DNA of 64,000 nucleotides from Rhodococcus sp. ARC_M5. GTDB lineage: Bacteria > Actinomycetota > Actinomycetes > Mycobacteriales > Mycobacteriaceae. Under the pieces are notes generated by a model. That model was not told where the DNA came from, did no database searches, and saw only the letters and a list, made by a program, of their open reading frames with translations. Location: assembly GCF_022810405.1 (NCBI RefSeq), contig NZ_JALGQE010000004.1, forward strand, positions 186,001 through 250,000, given 5' to 3'. Numbering within the stretch: the first letter of the stretch is position 1; every line of letters begins with the position of its first letter. Both the position numbers and the translations under genes were made by a program. Positions 50,482 to 59,086 of the stretch are shown piece after piece.

Positions 50482-51774
50482 TCAGTCGACGGAGCATGAT
50501 GCCATGGGTACGTCGGCGAACCGGTCCATCAGGAACGCTGCGGCGGCACCGCCGTACCCGTCGATCAGCTGCGGCCCGAAGTGGTTGGGCAACACCGCAC
50601 CCTGCAGGATCGGCGGCAACGGAGTGGTACGGAACTCGACAGTGGCACCTCGGCCACACCAATCCTGGGCCAACTGCCGGGCCTGACCGTACGGCACCGT
50701 GTCGTCGTTGAGTCCGCTGGTGATCATCACCGGCGCGTTCGGGGTACTACGACCGATCCGCTGAGCCTCGAGGATACGGCCCGCCTGTGGAATGGTGCCC
50801 AGATTCGCGAGCATCGACTTGCCGTCCGCGGTCAACGATTCGGTTCGCAGGAACGGGTACTTCAGGATGGTGTCGCCGATGCACTGCGTCGACAGATCAC
50901 TCAACACTGCCTTGCCGTGATCGGTGAGTCTTTCTTCTACGAGGGGCAGCAAACTCGGGTCGCGCTCGACGAAACCGTTGAGCGCATAACCGATCACGCC
51001 TCCGATCAGCGTTCCGTCGACGGTCTTCAGTACCTCGAGCAGATCCGCGGTGGGCGCTCCGGCCCACGTGCCCTTCAGATCGACCTCCGGCGCGTATTCC
51101 GCGGCGAGTTCGGCCGCCGCGGCCGCCGCTCCACCACCCTGGGAGTAGCCCCAGATACCAACAGGCGCATCGGCATCACCGAGCAGCTCGTTCGCCGCGC
51201 GGGCGCCGTCGAGAACCGCATGAGCCTGCTCGACCCGGTTGACGTAGGTGTGCACGCCGGGCGTTCCCAACCCGATGTAGTCGGTGACGAAGACGTTCGC
51301 ACCCATCGACCCCCACAGCGTGGAGGACAACAGTTCCTGATTGAACGAGATCGACAGTGGTTGCGTCACAGCATTGACCGTCGTCGGAAACGCACGGGAA
51401 GGAGCGCACTGATCGGCCTGACCCACCGTGCCGGGCGCGACGACGATGGTCGGCCGAGGACCGGCCCCACGCCACGGCACCTCGGTCTCGATGAACGTCC
51501 CCGATACCACCACCGGCGAATCATTCTGCGTCCGTGACGTATAGAGCACCCGCTCGGCCTGAACGGGATAGGCACCGTCCGCACCGGGCAGCGCCGCGAA
51601 CAACGACATAGGCTGCGTCCGCAATACAGCACCGGGCTCGTCGACGACCTGGGCAGGCGGCACGTAGAAGTCGTCCACGGGATCCGCCTGCGCTGCAGCG
51701 GTTCCGAGCACGGTCGCCGAGGACGCAAGCAGGGCAGTGACAGCGACGCCGATCATGGTGCGGTACGGATGCAT
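50482..51774 (-). CDS. Secretory lipase (fourth family member in the window)
   Basis: A 430-residue exported alpha/beta hydrolase. The cleavable signal peptide runs to AAAQADPVDDF (about residue 32) and lacks a lipobox cysteine, so unlike the three region 2 copies it should be released. Motifs are VVAPGTVGQADQCAPS, the nucleophile elbow WGYSQGG, SGLNDDTVPY with the Asp and LPNHFG with the His. The start is the ATG at 51774 after an AG-rich stretch. It lies 22 bases after the cholesterol oxidase gene, so an operon is likely; hydrolysis of steryl esters before oxidation is an attractive but unproven role. Confidence 0.9.
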   Translation of the reverse strand: MHPYRTMIGVAVTALLASSATVLGTAAAQADPVDDFYVPPAQVVDEPGAVLRTQPMSLFAALPGADGAYPVQAERVLYTSRTQNDSPVVVSGTFIETEVPWRGAGPRPTIVVAPGTVGQADQCAPSRAFPTTVNAVTQPLSISFNQELLSSTLWGSMGANVFVTDYIGLGTPGVHTYVNRVEQAHAVLDGARAANELLGDADAPVGIWGYSQGGGAAAAAAELAAEYAPEVDLKGTWAGAPTADLLEVLKTVDGTLIGGVIGYALNGFVERDPSLLPLVEERLTDHGKAVLSDLSTQCIGDTILKYPFLRTESLTADGKSMLANLGTIPQAGRILEAQRIGRSTPNAPVMITSGLNDDTVPYGQARQLAQDWCGRGATVEFRTTPLPPILQGAVLPNHFGPQLIDGYGGAAAAFLMDRFADVPMASCSVD

Positions 51775-51796
51775 CGGTCTCTTTCTGAGGAGGGGG

Positions 51797-53386
51797 TCAA
51801 ACAACGGAGCCGACATCGCCGGCGACGATGTTGTTCAACGCACGTTCGGCCAATGCTGCGATGGTCATGGACGGGTTGCACGCTGCGGTGGTGCCGGGCA
51901 TGAGCGCCCCGTCGAGCACGTACAGTCCCCGCTGGCCGTGCACGCGTCCGTCGAGATCGCACACCGGGCCCATGTTGGCTCCACCCAACGGATGCCAGGT
52001 GGACGGGAACACCGCGTTGGTATCGGTGAGAATGCTGCCCGATCCGGCGATGCGACGCACCGTCGGATCGATCGACCCGTTCTGAATGACGTTGTCGCCA
52101 TTGGCAGGCCAGTGCAATCGCACCTGGTCTGCGCCGGAGTCGTAGCCGAAATGCCCACGGCCGCTGCTGACTCCGTAGCCGACGAGCATGGTGCTGTGGG
52201 CATCGAACGACAACGGCGGTATGGATGCCTGGATGACGGTGTGCGCAGTGTTCGGGTCGTCCCAGTTCAGGCTGCCGAACACCACCGGACCGCCCTGCGG
52301 GGTACCGAACTGCTGCTCGATGCTGGACCACACGTAGATACGATCGGCGTTGGTGCCCCAGCCCTGGCCGAGTTGGTCCGGCAGATCGGGAATGGCACCG
52401 GTGGCACCCGCGCGAACCAACAGCTTGGTGGTGTTGAGGCTACCGGCGGCCATGATCAGCGTGCCGGTGGTGAGGATCTTGTTCTCGAGAACCGTTCCGT
52501 CGGAGTCGATTCGGTCCACATGGATCGTCCAGCGGCCATCGGCGGCACGTTCTATCCGGGAGACATCGTGCTGGGTGGCCACGGTGGCCAGCCCGGTCGC
52601 CTCGGCGGCGGCGATGTAGGTGACGTCCACGGAGTGCTTGCCGCCGTTGTTGACTCCGAACGCACCGGAGCCATCGGTGTACGACGGCTTCATCACGCCA
52701 CGCGTCTCGTCGAGCGCGAAGTTCCAATCGATCGGCATCGGGATCTTCGACACCGGCAGGCCCGCTCGACGAGCACTGGCTGCAAACACCCGCGCCGCCT
52801 GATAATTGGGCGTATCGATCAATTCGTCGGGAGCCTGCTCGAGCTGCAACATCCGCGCCACGCGTGGGTAGTGCACCCGATTCAGAGTCGACCAATCCAG
52901 TCCGGCCGGAAAGTACTTCTCGAACACCGACTGCGTGGGCTGCAGTGTCATTCCCTGGTAGATCAGGGATCCGCCTCCGACACCGGCCGCGCACAGCGCC
53001 GTCATGTTGTCTCCGGGTACCGCCTCCAGCAGGCCGACGTACGGATCGAACGGAACCGGCCTACCGAACAGGTTGGGACTCGAACCGTGCCACAGCATGC
53101 GCTTGTCCGGTGCCGTCGCGTTGGGGAACGTGTCGCCATTCGGTCCTGTGTTCCAACGCCTTCCGCGCTCGAGCACCAGAACCGGCACCCCGGCCTCGGC
53201 CAGGCGCAATGCGGCGACGCCACCGCCGAACCCCGATCCGATGATCACCACACGGTGGTCCTCGCGGGTCAGTGGGATCTGGACGCGTCGGCCGCCTGCC
53301 GCTCGCGCCACCCCCGCGCCCGACACTGCGGCCAACCCCGCAACCGCAGTTGCGCCGAGAAACGACCGGCGGTTCAAATTCGACAC
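51797..53386 (-). CDS. GMC-type cholesterol (3-beta-hydroxysteroid) oxidase
   Basis: A 529-residue flavoprotein. A Tat-type signal (NRRSFLGATAVAGLAAV, cleavage near ARAAGG) indicates folded export. The FAD site is VVIIGSGFGGGVAALRLAEAG, with GVGGGSLIYQGM following. C-terminal catalytic residues appear in WHPLGGANMG (His) and TAACNPSMTIAALAER (Asn), as in class I cholesterol oxidases that turn cholesterol into cholest-4-en-3-one with H2O2. Length fits the secreted enzymes of Rhodococcus and Streptomyces. A promoter-like TTGACA/TAGTTT pair lies upstream. Another sterol or alcohol is possible. Confidence 0.88.
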   Translation of the reverse strand: MSNLNRRSFLGATAVAGLAAVSGAGVARAAGGRRVQIPLTREDHRVVIIGSGFGGGVAALRLAEAGVPVLVLERGRRWNTGPNGDTFPNATAPDKRMLWHGSSPNLFGRPVPFDPYVGLLEAVPGDNMTALCAAGVGGGSLIYQGMTLQPTQSVFEKYFPAGLDWSTLNRVHYPRVARMLQLEQAPDELIDTPNYQAARVFAASARRAGLPVSKIPMPIDWNFALDETRGVMKPSYTDGSGAFGVNNGGKHSVDVTYIAAAEATGLATVATQHDVSRIERAADGRWTIHVDRIDSDGTVLENKILTTGTLIMAAGSLNTTKLLVRAGATGAIPDLPDQLGQGWGTNADRIYVWSSIEQQFGTPQGGPVVFGSLNWDDPNTAHTVIQASIPPLSFDAHSTMLVGYGVSSGRGHFGYDSGADQVRLHWPANGDNVIQNGSIDPTVRRIAGSGSILTDTNAVFPSTWHPLGGANMGPVCDLDGRVHGQRGLYVLDGALMPGTTAACNPSMTIAALAERALNNIVAGDVGSVV

Positions 53387-53448
53387 GTACCCCCCAATGG
53401 TGTGCAGCAGCGCGCATCGAGACCTGTGTCACGTGCCCGTGCGAAGCA

Positions 53449-53478
53449 AAACTAGACAGAAGTGGGCAATAGTGTCAA
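53449..53478 (-). promoter_or_regulatory. Promoter of the cholesterol oxidase gene
   Basis: On the minus strand TTGACA (53473-53478) is followed after 18 bases by TAGTTT (53449-53454). This leaves a leader of about 55 bases to the ATG at 53386. The hexamers fit the housekeeping sigma factor pattern. Confidence 0.5.
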
Positions 53479-53489
53479 GTTCCACCGGG

Positions 53490-54041
53490 TCAGCTGAAGG
53501 TAAGAAGCGGCACCAACCAGCGTCGGAGGTATGCCCGTAAGCCGTCGTCGTCGTGAATTGTCGGATCGTCGAACAGAATGACCGACAGTGCGTTGCGCGT
53601 GAACACCGCCTCGACCCCGTCGAACTGCGTCGGATCGAATTCGGGATGTCGCTCGATGTAGCCGTCGAGGAACTGACGCACCACCGGCTCGGCTCGATCC
53701 ATCACGTCCGGATCGAACAGCGGATTCGCAGTGCCCGAACGGAGCAACGTATTCAGAACCGGTTGTCGGCGAAGGAGATCTCGCGCGGCCACAATGGTTT
53801 CGACGACGAAGTCCGATGCCGTTTCGGCCCGATCGGCCTTCTCCCCTATCTCGCCCATGAAGCCGACAACGAGGCCGACCATCGCCTCGGAGATCATGTC
53901 CTCGCGCGTGCTGAAGATCGAATACACCGTCTGCCTCGTCACGCCCGCAGCGCGCGCCGCCGCGGCAATGGTGACGTCCTCGAACCCACCCTCGGCAATG
54001 AGCCCGAGGGTGGCGTCGAGAATCTTCTGCTTCGAGCGCAT
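53490..54041 (-). CDS. TetR family regulator
   Basis: A 183-residue repressor with the N-terminal helix-turn-helix at about 1-50 (KQKILDATLGLIAEGGFEDV, ARAAGVTRQTVYSIFSTREDMI) and a divergent C-terminal ligand domain. The start is the ATG at 54041; a 13-residue extension upstream overlaps the acyltransferase end and has no ribosome site. It lies 35 bases after the acyltransferase and 103 bases before the cholesterol oxidase on the same strand, so it may regulate either; I found no clear palindrome next to it. Confidence 0.9.
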   Translation of the reverse strand: MRSKQKILDATLGLIAEGGFEDVTIAAAARAAGVTRQTVYSIFSTREDMISEAMVGLVVGFMGEIGEKADRAETASDFVVETIVAARDLLRRQPVLNTLLRSGTANPLFDPDVMDRAEPVVRQFLDGYIERHPEFDPTQFDGVEAVFTRNALSVILFDDPTIHDDDGLRAYLRRWLVPLLTFS

Positions 54042-54076
54042 GGCTCCGAGTATGACTGCATCCCCCGCTCGGCGAG

Positions 54077-54835
54077 TCATCCGATGACGGGACGCCGGTC
54101 TTTCGTCAGTTCGTCGAGTTCGGCTTGCATCGTCGAATGCACCCGCCCCGCGAATTCCCCCGCCGTCTCGTCTATATCGGGTCGCATGGGAGCGAGCACC
54201 GACGTGTCGAGCTTGGTGGGCAGCGGCAGGTACGGAAGGAGGCCGACCACACCGAGATTGACGCCCCAGGGAATGGACACCGACAGCGGTAGCGTTTTGA
54301 GCCGCAACGCCTTGTCCAACCGCAGCGCCTTCGCCACACGCTTGCCGCTCCCGAGTACGAGCAGCGACTCCCCGGCACCGGCCGTCACCACGGGGACAAT
54401 CGGCACCCCCGCCTCCATCGCCAACCGGGCGTATCCGGTGCGCCCGTCGAACAGGATCTCGTTCCGGTGTTTCCAGGTCTTGAGCGCATCCACATCACCG
54501 CCCGGGAACACCAGGACGTTGTTGCCGTCCGCGAAAGCGTCCAGGGCCGTCTGCCGACCGGCGGGCCTGGCACCGAACGGCTCGATCAGCCTCTCCGCGT
54601 GCAGCGTCCAGGCGATCTGGTGCGTCAGCGTGATCAGTTCACGGTCGACACCCAGTTCGTCGTAGGCGGCCGCGAACGCGAACACGTTGAGATCGATGAT
54701 TCCGCCGAACCCGTGGTTGGCGACGAACAGCACAGGAGTGTCCGGAACTGGCTGCGCCACTGTCACTTCGAGTCGGTTGTAGAAGCGCACGGCTTCGATG
54801 CTCGCGGCTCGCAGAGTGCGCGCGATGTTGTCCAC
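54077..54835 (-). CDS. PlsC-like lysophospholipid acyltransferase
   Basis: A 252-residue acyltransferase of the LPLAT/PlsC fold. The motif I region is VLFVANHGFGGIIDLN (His kept, the usual HxxxxD read as H-x4-D-like HGFGGIID), and motif III is VLVFPGGDVDALKTWKHRN in place of FPEGTRS, a variant seen in the actinobacterial LPLAT_DGAT-type group. A late helix GVNLGVVGLLPYLPLP suggests membrane association. The GTG start at 54835 shares a base with the stop of the preceding gene. It probably acylates a lipid alcohol; the substrate is unknown. The longer frame upstream belongs to no conserved protein. Confidence 0.82.
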   Translation of the reverse strand: MDNIARTLRAASIEAVRFYNRLEVTVAQPVPDTPVLFVANHGFGGIIDLNVFAFAAAYDELGVDRELITLTHQIAWTLHAERLIEPFGARPAGRQTALDAFADGNNVLVFPGGDVDALKTWKHRNEILFDGRTGYARLAMEAGVPIVPVVTAGAGESLLVLGSGKRVAKALRLDKALRLKTLPLSVSIPWGVNLGVVGLLPYLPLPTKLDTSVLAPMRPDIDETAGEFAGRVHSTMQAELDELTKDRRPVIG

Positions 54836-55227
54836 TACCGGTCCAGCTGCAGATCGGCGAGCGCGCCGGCGATCACGAAGCCCCCTGCGATGGCGCAGCC
54901 GGCTGTTCTCGTTCGTTGTGGCAGGTGAGCGGTGAGCGCGAACGCCGCGGTGTCCCAGACGTCGACGGCCACGCCTGCACGCAGCAGTGTGCGCACCGCG
55001 TTCGGTGCGTACCGCGTTGCCGCGTACAGGCCGCCGCCGATGTAGATCTCCCGAATACCGAAGGTACGAGCGGCAGCTCGTGTGGTCGCTACCGCAGCGT
55101 CGGGGCCGGCGAGGAGTTCGTTGGCACGAGTGGGCGCAATCATGTGGGCGACACCGATCGCCGCACGGGCCAGCCCGACTGCCTCGGGAAGACGACGAAC
55201 CAGACCGGACGCAGAGCCGAGAGCCAT
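54835..55227 (-). CDS. Small membrane-associated hypothetical protein
   Basis: A 130-residue protein with moderately hydrophobic helices (VGLARAAIGVAHMIAPTR, IGGGLYAATRYAPNAVRTLLRAGVAVD, AGCAIAGGFVIAGALAD). The layout of short helices with an ARxG turn resembles DUF4267-type four-helix membrane proteins, but I am not certain. The ATG at 55227 is eight bases after the reductase stop and the gene shares one base with the acyltransferase start, so it belongs to the P450-to-TetR series. No catalytic residues are seen. Confidence 0.65.
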   Translation of the reverse strand: MALGSASGLVRRLPEAVGLARAAIGVAHMIAPTRANELLAGPDAAVATTRAAARTFGIREIYIGGGLYAATRYAPNAVRTLLRAGVAVDVWDTAAFALTAHLPQRTRTAGCAIAGGFVIAGALADLQLDR

Positions 55228-55235
55228 GAAATTCC

Positions 55236-56378
55236 TTACGTAGTGGGAACAACGTTGTTGCGGGCGAGTTTTCGGAGCAATCCGACGGCCTTCTTCATGC
55301 CGTAGGCAACGATGGTCGTACGACCATCGTCGTGGTTCCACTGCAGGAGTGCGGATCCGTCGTCGACCGAACCTTCGAGGACGGTCGGTTCTCCCTGCAG
55401 TGGGAGCGGACCGACGACTTTGATGGACAGCCCCAGAATCTCGGTCCAGAAGTAGTCGTCGGCAGGGGCGCACGTCGGTTCGAGACCGAGCGCGGATGCA
55501 GCGGCAACTTTGCCCTGTGCGACGGCATTGGACCAGAACGGCGCTCGACGGGACGCGGCACGCGCGTAGGCGACGTCCCCGGCAGCAAATACTCCGGGAA
55601 CCGCTGTAGCGCAGAGATAGTCGATTCCGACCCCGATACGGTCCGCGATCCCGGCACCGTCCAGCCAATCCGTCTGCGGCACATCACCGGCGCAGGTGAC
55701 GACGACATCGGCCGTCAGCTGAGTGTCTGCGAACTCGATACCCGTGACGGGCTCACCGACCAACGAGACGGGAGCATTCGTCCGAACGAACTGCACCGAC
55801 GAGGCCTCGGCTCGCGCCACTATCGCGTCGGACAGGAAAGAACCCAGGAGCCGTTGCAGCGGAGGATCCACATCGACGACGGTGACTGCAATGCCGCGTG
55901 CGACGCAGGCACTGGCGACCTCCATGCCGAGGAATCCCGCACCGACCACGATGGCTGTGCTGGCAGCGTCCAGCTTCGGACGGAGAGCACAGACGTCGGC
56001 GAAGGTCCGCAGCACCGTCTCGCCCTCCTGCCCCGGACCGGCGATGCGGCGGGCCACCGCTCCCGTGGCCACGATGAGCGCGTCGTAGGGAACGTCGATT
56101 CCGGCTGTCGTAGTGACCATTCGACGTGCGGTGTTCAACGACGCCGCGGGATCGACGATCGCCGTGATGTCCAGATCCGACAGGTCCCAGGTTTCGGCCG
56201 CAGCGGCCTCACCTTTGAGCACGTGCTTCGACAACGGTGGTTTCGCATAGCAGCCGTCATCGTCCGCACCGATCATGACGATCGAACCTTCGTGTCCGCG
56301 GGCCCGTAACTCACGAGCAGCAGTGCAGCCGGCGATCGAGTCTCCGACAATGACAATTCTGGGGCCCGAGGAGCTCAC
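55236..56378 (-). CDS. NAD(P)H-dependent ferredoxin reductase (FAD pyridine nucleotide-disulfide type)
   Basis: A 380-residue flavoprotein of the rubredoxin/ferredoxin reductase group. It starts with the FAD-binding RIVIVGDSIAGCTAARELR, has the NAD(P) site TAIVVGAGFLGMEVASACVARG (about 140-165) and the second FAD contact VPGVFAAGDVAYAR (about 260). It should pass electrons from NAD(P)H to the adjacent ferredoxin and on to the P450. The GTG start at 56378 overlaps the ferredoxin stop by four bases; the ten-residue extension is inside the ferredoxin gene. Length is a little short of the usual 400-410. Confidence 0.9.
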   Translation of the reverse strand: MSSSGPRIVIVGDSIAGCTAARELRARGHEGSIVMIGADDDGCYAKPPLSKHVLKGEAAAAETWDLSDLDITAIVDPAASLNTARRMVTTTAGIDVPYDALIVATGAVARRIAGPGQEGETVLRTFADVCALRPKLDAASTAIVVGAGFLGMEVASACVARGIAVTVVDVDPPLQRLLGSFLSDAIVARAEASSVQFVRTNAPVSLVGEPVTGIEFADTQLTADVVVTCAGDVPQTDWLDGAGIADRIGVGIDYLCATAVPGVFAAGDVAYARAASRRAPFWSNAVAQGKVAAASALGLEPTCAPADDYFWTEILGLSIKVVGPLPLQGEPTVLEGSVDDGSALLQWNHDDGRTTIVAYGMKKAVGLLRKLARNNVVPTT

Positions 56379-56572
56379 GCCTGTTCTCGCAGTGCCGCGA
56401 CCGGGCACACGCCGATTGCCGATCGAGCCGAGGCCGCCAGGTCGTCGGGAATGTCGTTGTCGTCGAACGCATAATGCAATTCGCCCTCGTCATCGAGGCT
56501 GAACACCTTGGGTGCCTGCTCGGCGCAGATGCCATGGCCCTCGCACCGATCCCAGTCGACGTCGATTCTCAT
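56375..56572 (-). CDS. [3Fe-4S]-type ferredoxin of the P450 system
   Basis: A 65-residue ferredoxin. The cluster ligands are Cys10, Cys16 and Cys56 in DRCEGHGICAEQAP and IGVCPVAAL; His13 stands where [4Fe-4S] ferredoxins have the second cysteine, the pattern of P450-linked ferredoxins in Rhodococcus, Mycobacterium and Streptomyces. The ATG at 56572 overlaps the P450 stop (ATGA) and its own stop overlaps the reductase start, so the three proteins are made in coupled fashion. The longer open frame upstream lies inside the P450 gene. Confidence 0.93.
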   Translation of the reverse strand: MRIDVDWDRCEGHGICAEQAPKVFSLDDEGELHYAFDDNDIPDDLAASARSAIGVCPVAALREQA

Positions 56573-57774
56573 TGCTGTGTCCCTTCTGCTGCCACCAATT
56601 CCAGTGGCAACTGTTCGTATCGATGAATGACGTTGTTGACGGCCCGTTTCGGCGCTCCGGTGGCCACGATTCGATCGACTCGCCGCGCGAGTACTCGCAG
56701 CATGGTCTGGGCTTCCAGTCGCGCAAGCCCCTGACCGGCGCACCCGTGCACCCCGGAACCGAAGCCGAGTTGGCGCGCGGCGTCGCGGGTGATGTCGAAC
56801 TCGTCGGGACGGTCCCATTCGCGCTCATCGCGATTGGCCGACGCGTAGACCACCAGCACGCGAGCACCTTTCGGGATGCGTGATCCGTCGATCTCGACGT
56901 CACGCACGGCTCGACGCGAGAACGCTCTGATCGGCGACTCGTATCGAACGACCTCGTTGATCGCATTGGGGATGAGGTCAGGGTCCTGCCGAATTGCCTG
57001 CCATTGCTCGGGATGCCGCGCGAACAGATCGAGGGCACCGGAAATAGCTCCGATGGTGGTGTCGAGCGAGGGACCGAGGTAGTCGATCATCAGGGCCGGA
57101 CATGCCGACTTCCGAATCTTGTTGTCGTCGGCGGCCTTCAGAACGTCGTCGCCCATGCTCCCGGGAAGCACCGATCGTTCACGCACCACGCGCCGCGAGA
57201 ACGCGAGCATTTCCGCGGCACCCTTCGCAGCTGTGATCGAGTGCCGATTGACGGGTCCGAGGGAGTCGAATGTTGCTCCCGCCCATCGCAGCAGCTCGTC
57301 GCGTCCGTCCTCCGGCCACCCGACCAGATCAGGGACGATCGACATCGGTAGCGCCGTGGCAAGGTCATCGACGCCGTCGACCGATCGCTTCTTCAGGGCC
57401 GCGTCGACGATGCTTTCGGCCTTCTCCTCCACCGCCGCCTTCATCTTGCGTACGGCCTTCGGGGTGAGCCGGTGAGCCAGCACCGAGCGCTTGGTTGCAT
57501 GCTCGTCGCCGTCGGTGTTGAGCGTCGTCCCGCGGCCCAGCCGGTTCGCAACGGGATTGAGCGCGACACCGTCCCCGGAAACGAAGGTCTCGTCGTCGAG
57601 CAGCACTGCCTTGCACCCTGCATAGCGCGAGACGGCGAACACCTGCTGGCGTGGCAGCCACACCACCGGGCCGAGCTCACGCAACCTCGCGTAGTGCGGG
57701 TACGGATCGAGGATCGCCTCGGTGGAATAGATATCGGTGCGGTACTGCGGGATCGTCGCGTTGGTGGTCGTCAT
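56569..57774 (-). CDS. Cytochrome P450 monooxygenase
   Basis: A 401-residue soluble bacterial P450. The heme-binding loop is FGSGVHGCAGQGLARLE with Cys345, the K-helix ExxR is EVVR (274-277), and the I-helix reads DYLGPSLDTTIGA, where the usual acid-alcohol pair is Asp238-Thr239/240. The PERF-equivalent is DRPDEFDITRD. The start is the ATG at 57774, with a TetR gene divergent from it. Ferredoxin and reductase follow at once, giving a complete class I system. The substrate is unknown; the neighbouring steroid oxidase is separately transcribed and gives only a weak hint. Confidence 0.95.
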   Translation of the reverse strand: MTTTNATIPQYRTDIYSTEAILDPYPHYARLRELGPVVWLPRQQVFAVSRYAGCKAVLLDDETFVSGDGVALNPVANRLGRGTTLNTDGDEHATKRSVLAHRLTPKAVRKMKAAVEEKAESIVDAALKKRSVDGVDDLATALPMSIVPDLVGWPEDGRDELLRWAGATFDSLGPVNRHSITAAKGAAEMLAFSRRVVRERSVLPGSMGDDVLKAADDNKIRKSACPALMIDYLGPSLDTTIGAISGALDLFARHPEQWQAIRQDPDLIPNAINEVVRYESPIRAFSRRAVRDVEIDGSRIPKGARVLVVYASANRDEREWDRPDEFDITRDAARQLGFGSGVHGCAGQGLARLEAQTMLRVLARRVDRIVATGAPKRAVNNVIHRYEQLPLELVAAEGTQQ

Positions 57775-57827
57775 GAGGTCCTTCGATGCCGCCGGAAGAG
57801 TCGATGCACCCCGCATTCACAGGGTAT

Positions 57828-57841
57828 TGACGATATCGTCA
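57828..57841. promoter_or_regulatory. TetR operator 1 (P450 side)
   Basis: TGACGATATCGTCA is a perfect 14-base palindrome 53 bases upstream of the P450 start. It matches the second site at 57872 except for the two central base pairs. Confidence 0.75.
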
Positions 57842-57871
57842 CCCATGGCACTGCCGTCCGTCAAGGCTTTT

Positions 57872-57885
57872 TGACGAATTCGTCA
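57872..57885. promoter_or_regulatory. TetR operator 2 (regulator side)
   Basis: TGACGAATTCGTCA is a perfect palindrome of the form TGACGAWWTCGTCA. It lies 53 bases upstream of the TetR start, placing the two operators symmetrically in the divergent region. Their centres are 44 bases apart. Confidence 0.75.
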
Positions 57886-57938
57886 TCATTGAGACGCGAT
57901 AGGCTGCCCTCACTCACACCGCAGAGCAGGAGCAGACC

Positions 57939-58607
57939 GTGACCGAAGGCAACCGCGTCGAACGCCGCAAGGCGCGCACCAGAGCTGCCCTCGTCAAGGC
58001 CGCGCAGGGATTCCTGGCGAGCGGCAACACCAACGCACCCGTTCTCGAGATCACGCAGGCCGCCGACGTCAGCAACGGATCGTTCTACAACTACTTCGAG
58101 ACCAAAGAAGAACTGTGGCAGGCAGCCATCGACTCGGCCCTCGAATCTGCCGGCGACTACCTCGACTCTCTCACCGTGGGCCTGGACGACCCGGTCGAGA
58201 AATTCACCCAGTCGTTTCGCCTGTCCGGACGCCTCTTCCGCCTCGAGCCGCAACTGAGCCGCGTCCTGCTCAACTCCGAGGCCTCGGCCTTCGCCGCAGC
58301 GGGGGGCCTGGCACCACGTTCACGCCGCGATATCGAATCGGCAGCCGCGCGAGGAAGATTCGATGTGGACGATCCGGATGTGGCCCTCGCCCTGGTGGCA
58401 GGCACCCTGCTGTCCATGGGCCGGCTGCTGCTGGCGCAGCCCGATCGCGACGAGGCGGCGACGGTCGACGGCACCACCGAGCGGGTCCTGCGCGCTCTGG
58501 GCATCTCCCCGGACGAAGCCCGAACGCTGTGCCGCAGCGAACTACCGGCGTCCTACGGCGTCGACGTGCACGCCGTCGTCGACCCCACGGCAGGCCCCCG
58601 CCGCTGA
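57939..58607 (+). CDS. TetR family repressor, divergent from the P450
   Basis: A 222-residue regulator with the helix-turn-helix at about 12-62 (RTRAALVKAAQGFLASG, ITQAADVSNGSFYNYFETKEELW) and a helical ligand domain. The GTG at 57939 follows AGGAG. It is transcribed away from the P450-ferredoxin-reductase genes, and the two TGACGAWWTCGTCA palindromes lie between, one near each start. It probably represses both directions until a P450 substrate binds. This assignment is by arrangement and operator symmetry. Confidence 0.93.
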   Translation: MTEGNRVERRKARTRAALVKAAQGFLASGNTNAPVLEITQAADVSNGSFYNYFETKEELWQAAIDSALESAGDYLDSLTVGLDDPVEKFTQSFRLSGRLFRLEPQLSRVLLNSEASAFAAAGGLAPRSRRDIESAAARGRFDVDDPDVALALVAGTLLSMGRLLLAQPDRDEAATVDGTTERVLRALGISPDEARTLCRSELPASYGVDVHAVVDPTAGPRR

Positions 58608-58635
58608 CGACCGTGACCGGGTACTGAGCCGAGCC

Positions 58636-58848
58636 TCAGTCGTCATCGGCGCGCAGCGCCGCACTGAGCGCCTCTTGCGCTGACACGTCGGCCTCGACTG
58701 CACCACGCAGTTCGGCGTCATCGGAGGCAACGACCAGCGGAACATCGCCGTCCGTCTGACCACGCTCCCCGGCCAATCCCTGCTCGCGCTCCTTGGCCCG
58801 GCGGTAGTCGGCGAGAGCGACGTCTTGCTTCTCTCGTGCTGTGGCCAC
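58636..58848 (-). CDS. Small acidic hypothetical protein
   Basis: A 70-residue protein starting ATAREKQDVALADYRRAKE from GTG 58848. It is highly charged and predicted helical, with no membrane segment. It follows a 47-residue frame after four bases, and both lie on the strand opposite the TetR gene. A GAGGGCG eight bases upstream could serve as ribosome site. Small size and no recognised family keep confidence low. Confidence 0.4.
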   Translation of the reverse strand: MATAREKQDVALADYRRAKEREQGLAGERGQTDGDVPLVVASDDAELRGAVEADVSAQEALSAALRADDD

Positions 58849-58852
58849 GCCG

Positions 58853-58996
58853 TCACGCCCTCTGGTGCCGGGCCGGCGCGTGCGTGGGCACCGGGGCCGG
58901 GGCCGGTCGGCCGACGGGCTCGTTCTTCCGATTCCCCCCACCGGTGTCGATATCGAGAAAATGCTGAAGTTCGTCGTGAATCGGAGTGTCCGTCAT
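58853..58996 (-). CDS. Possible 47-residue protein
   Basis: The frame from ATG 58996 encodes TDTPIHDELQHFLDIDTGGG followed by a Pro/Ala-rich tail (RPAPAPVPTHAPARHQR) and stops four bases before the next small gene. A weak AAGG lies upstream. The acidic helix then proline tail layout is like a short interaction peptide, but nothing identifies it. Confidence 0.35.
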   Translation of the reverse strand: MTDTPIHDELQHFLDIDTGGGNRKNEPVGRPAPAPVPTHAPARHQRA

Positions 58997-59086
58997 GGGC
59001 CTTGACCTTCTCGACCTTCGATAACGCAGATCGTTCGGCTTCGCTGAACCATTTGGTGATGCTGGGTGGACTGTGCACCCCCGACC

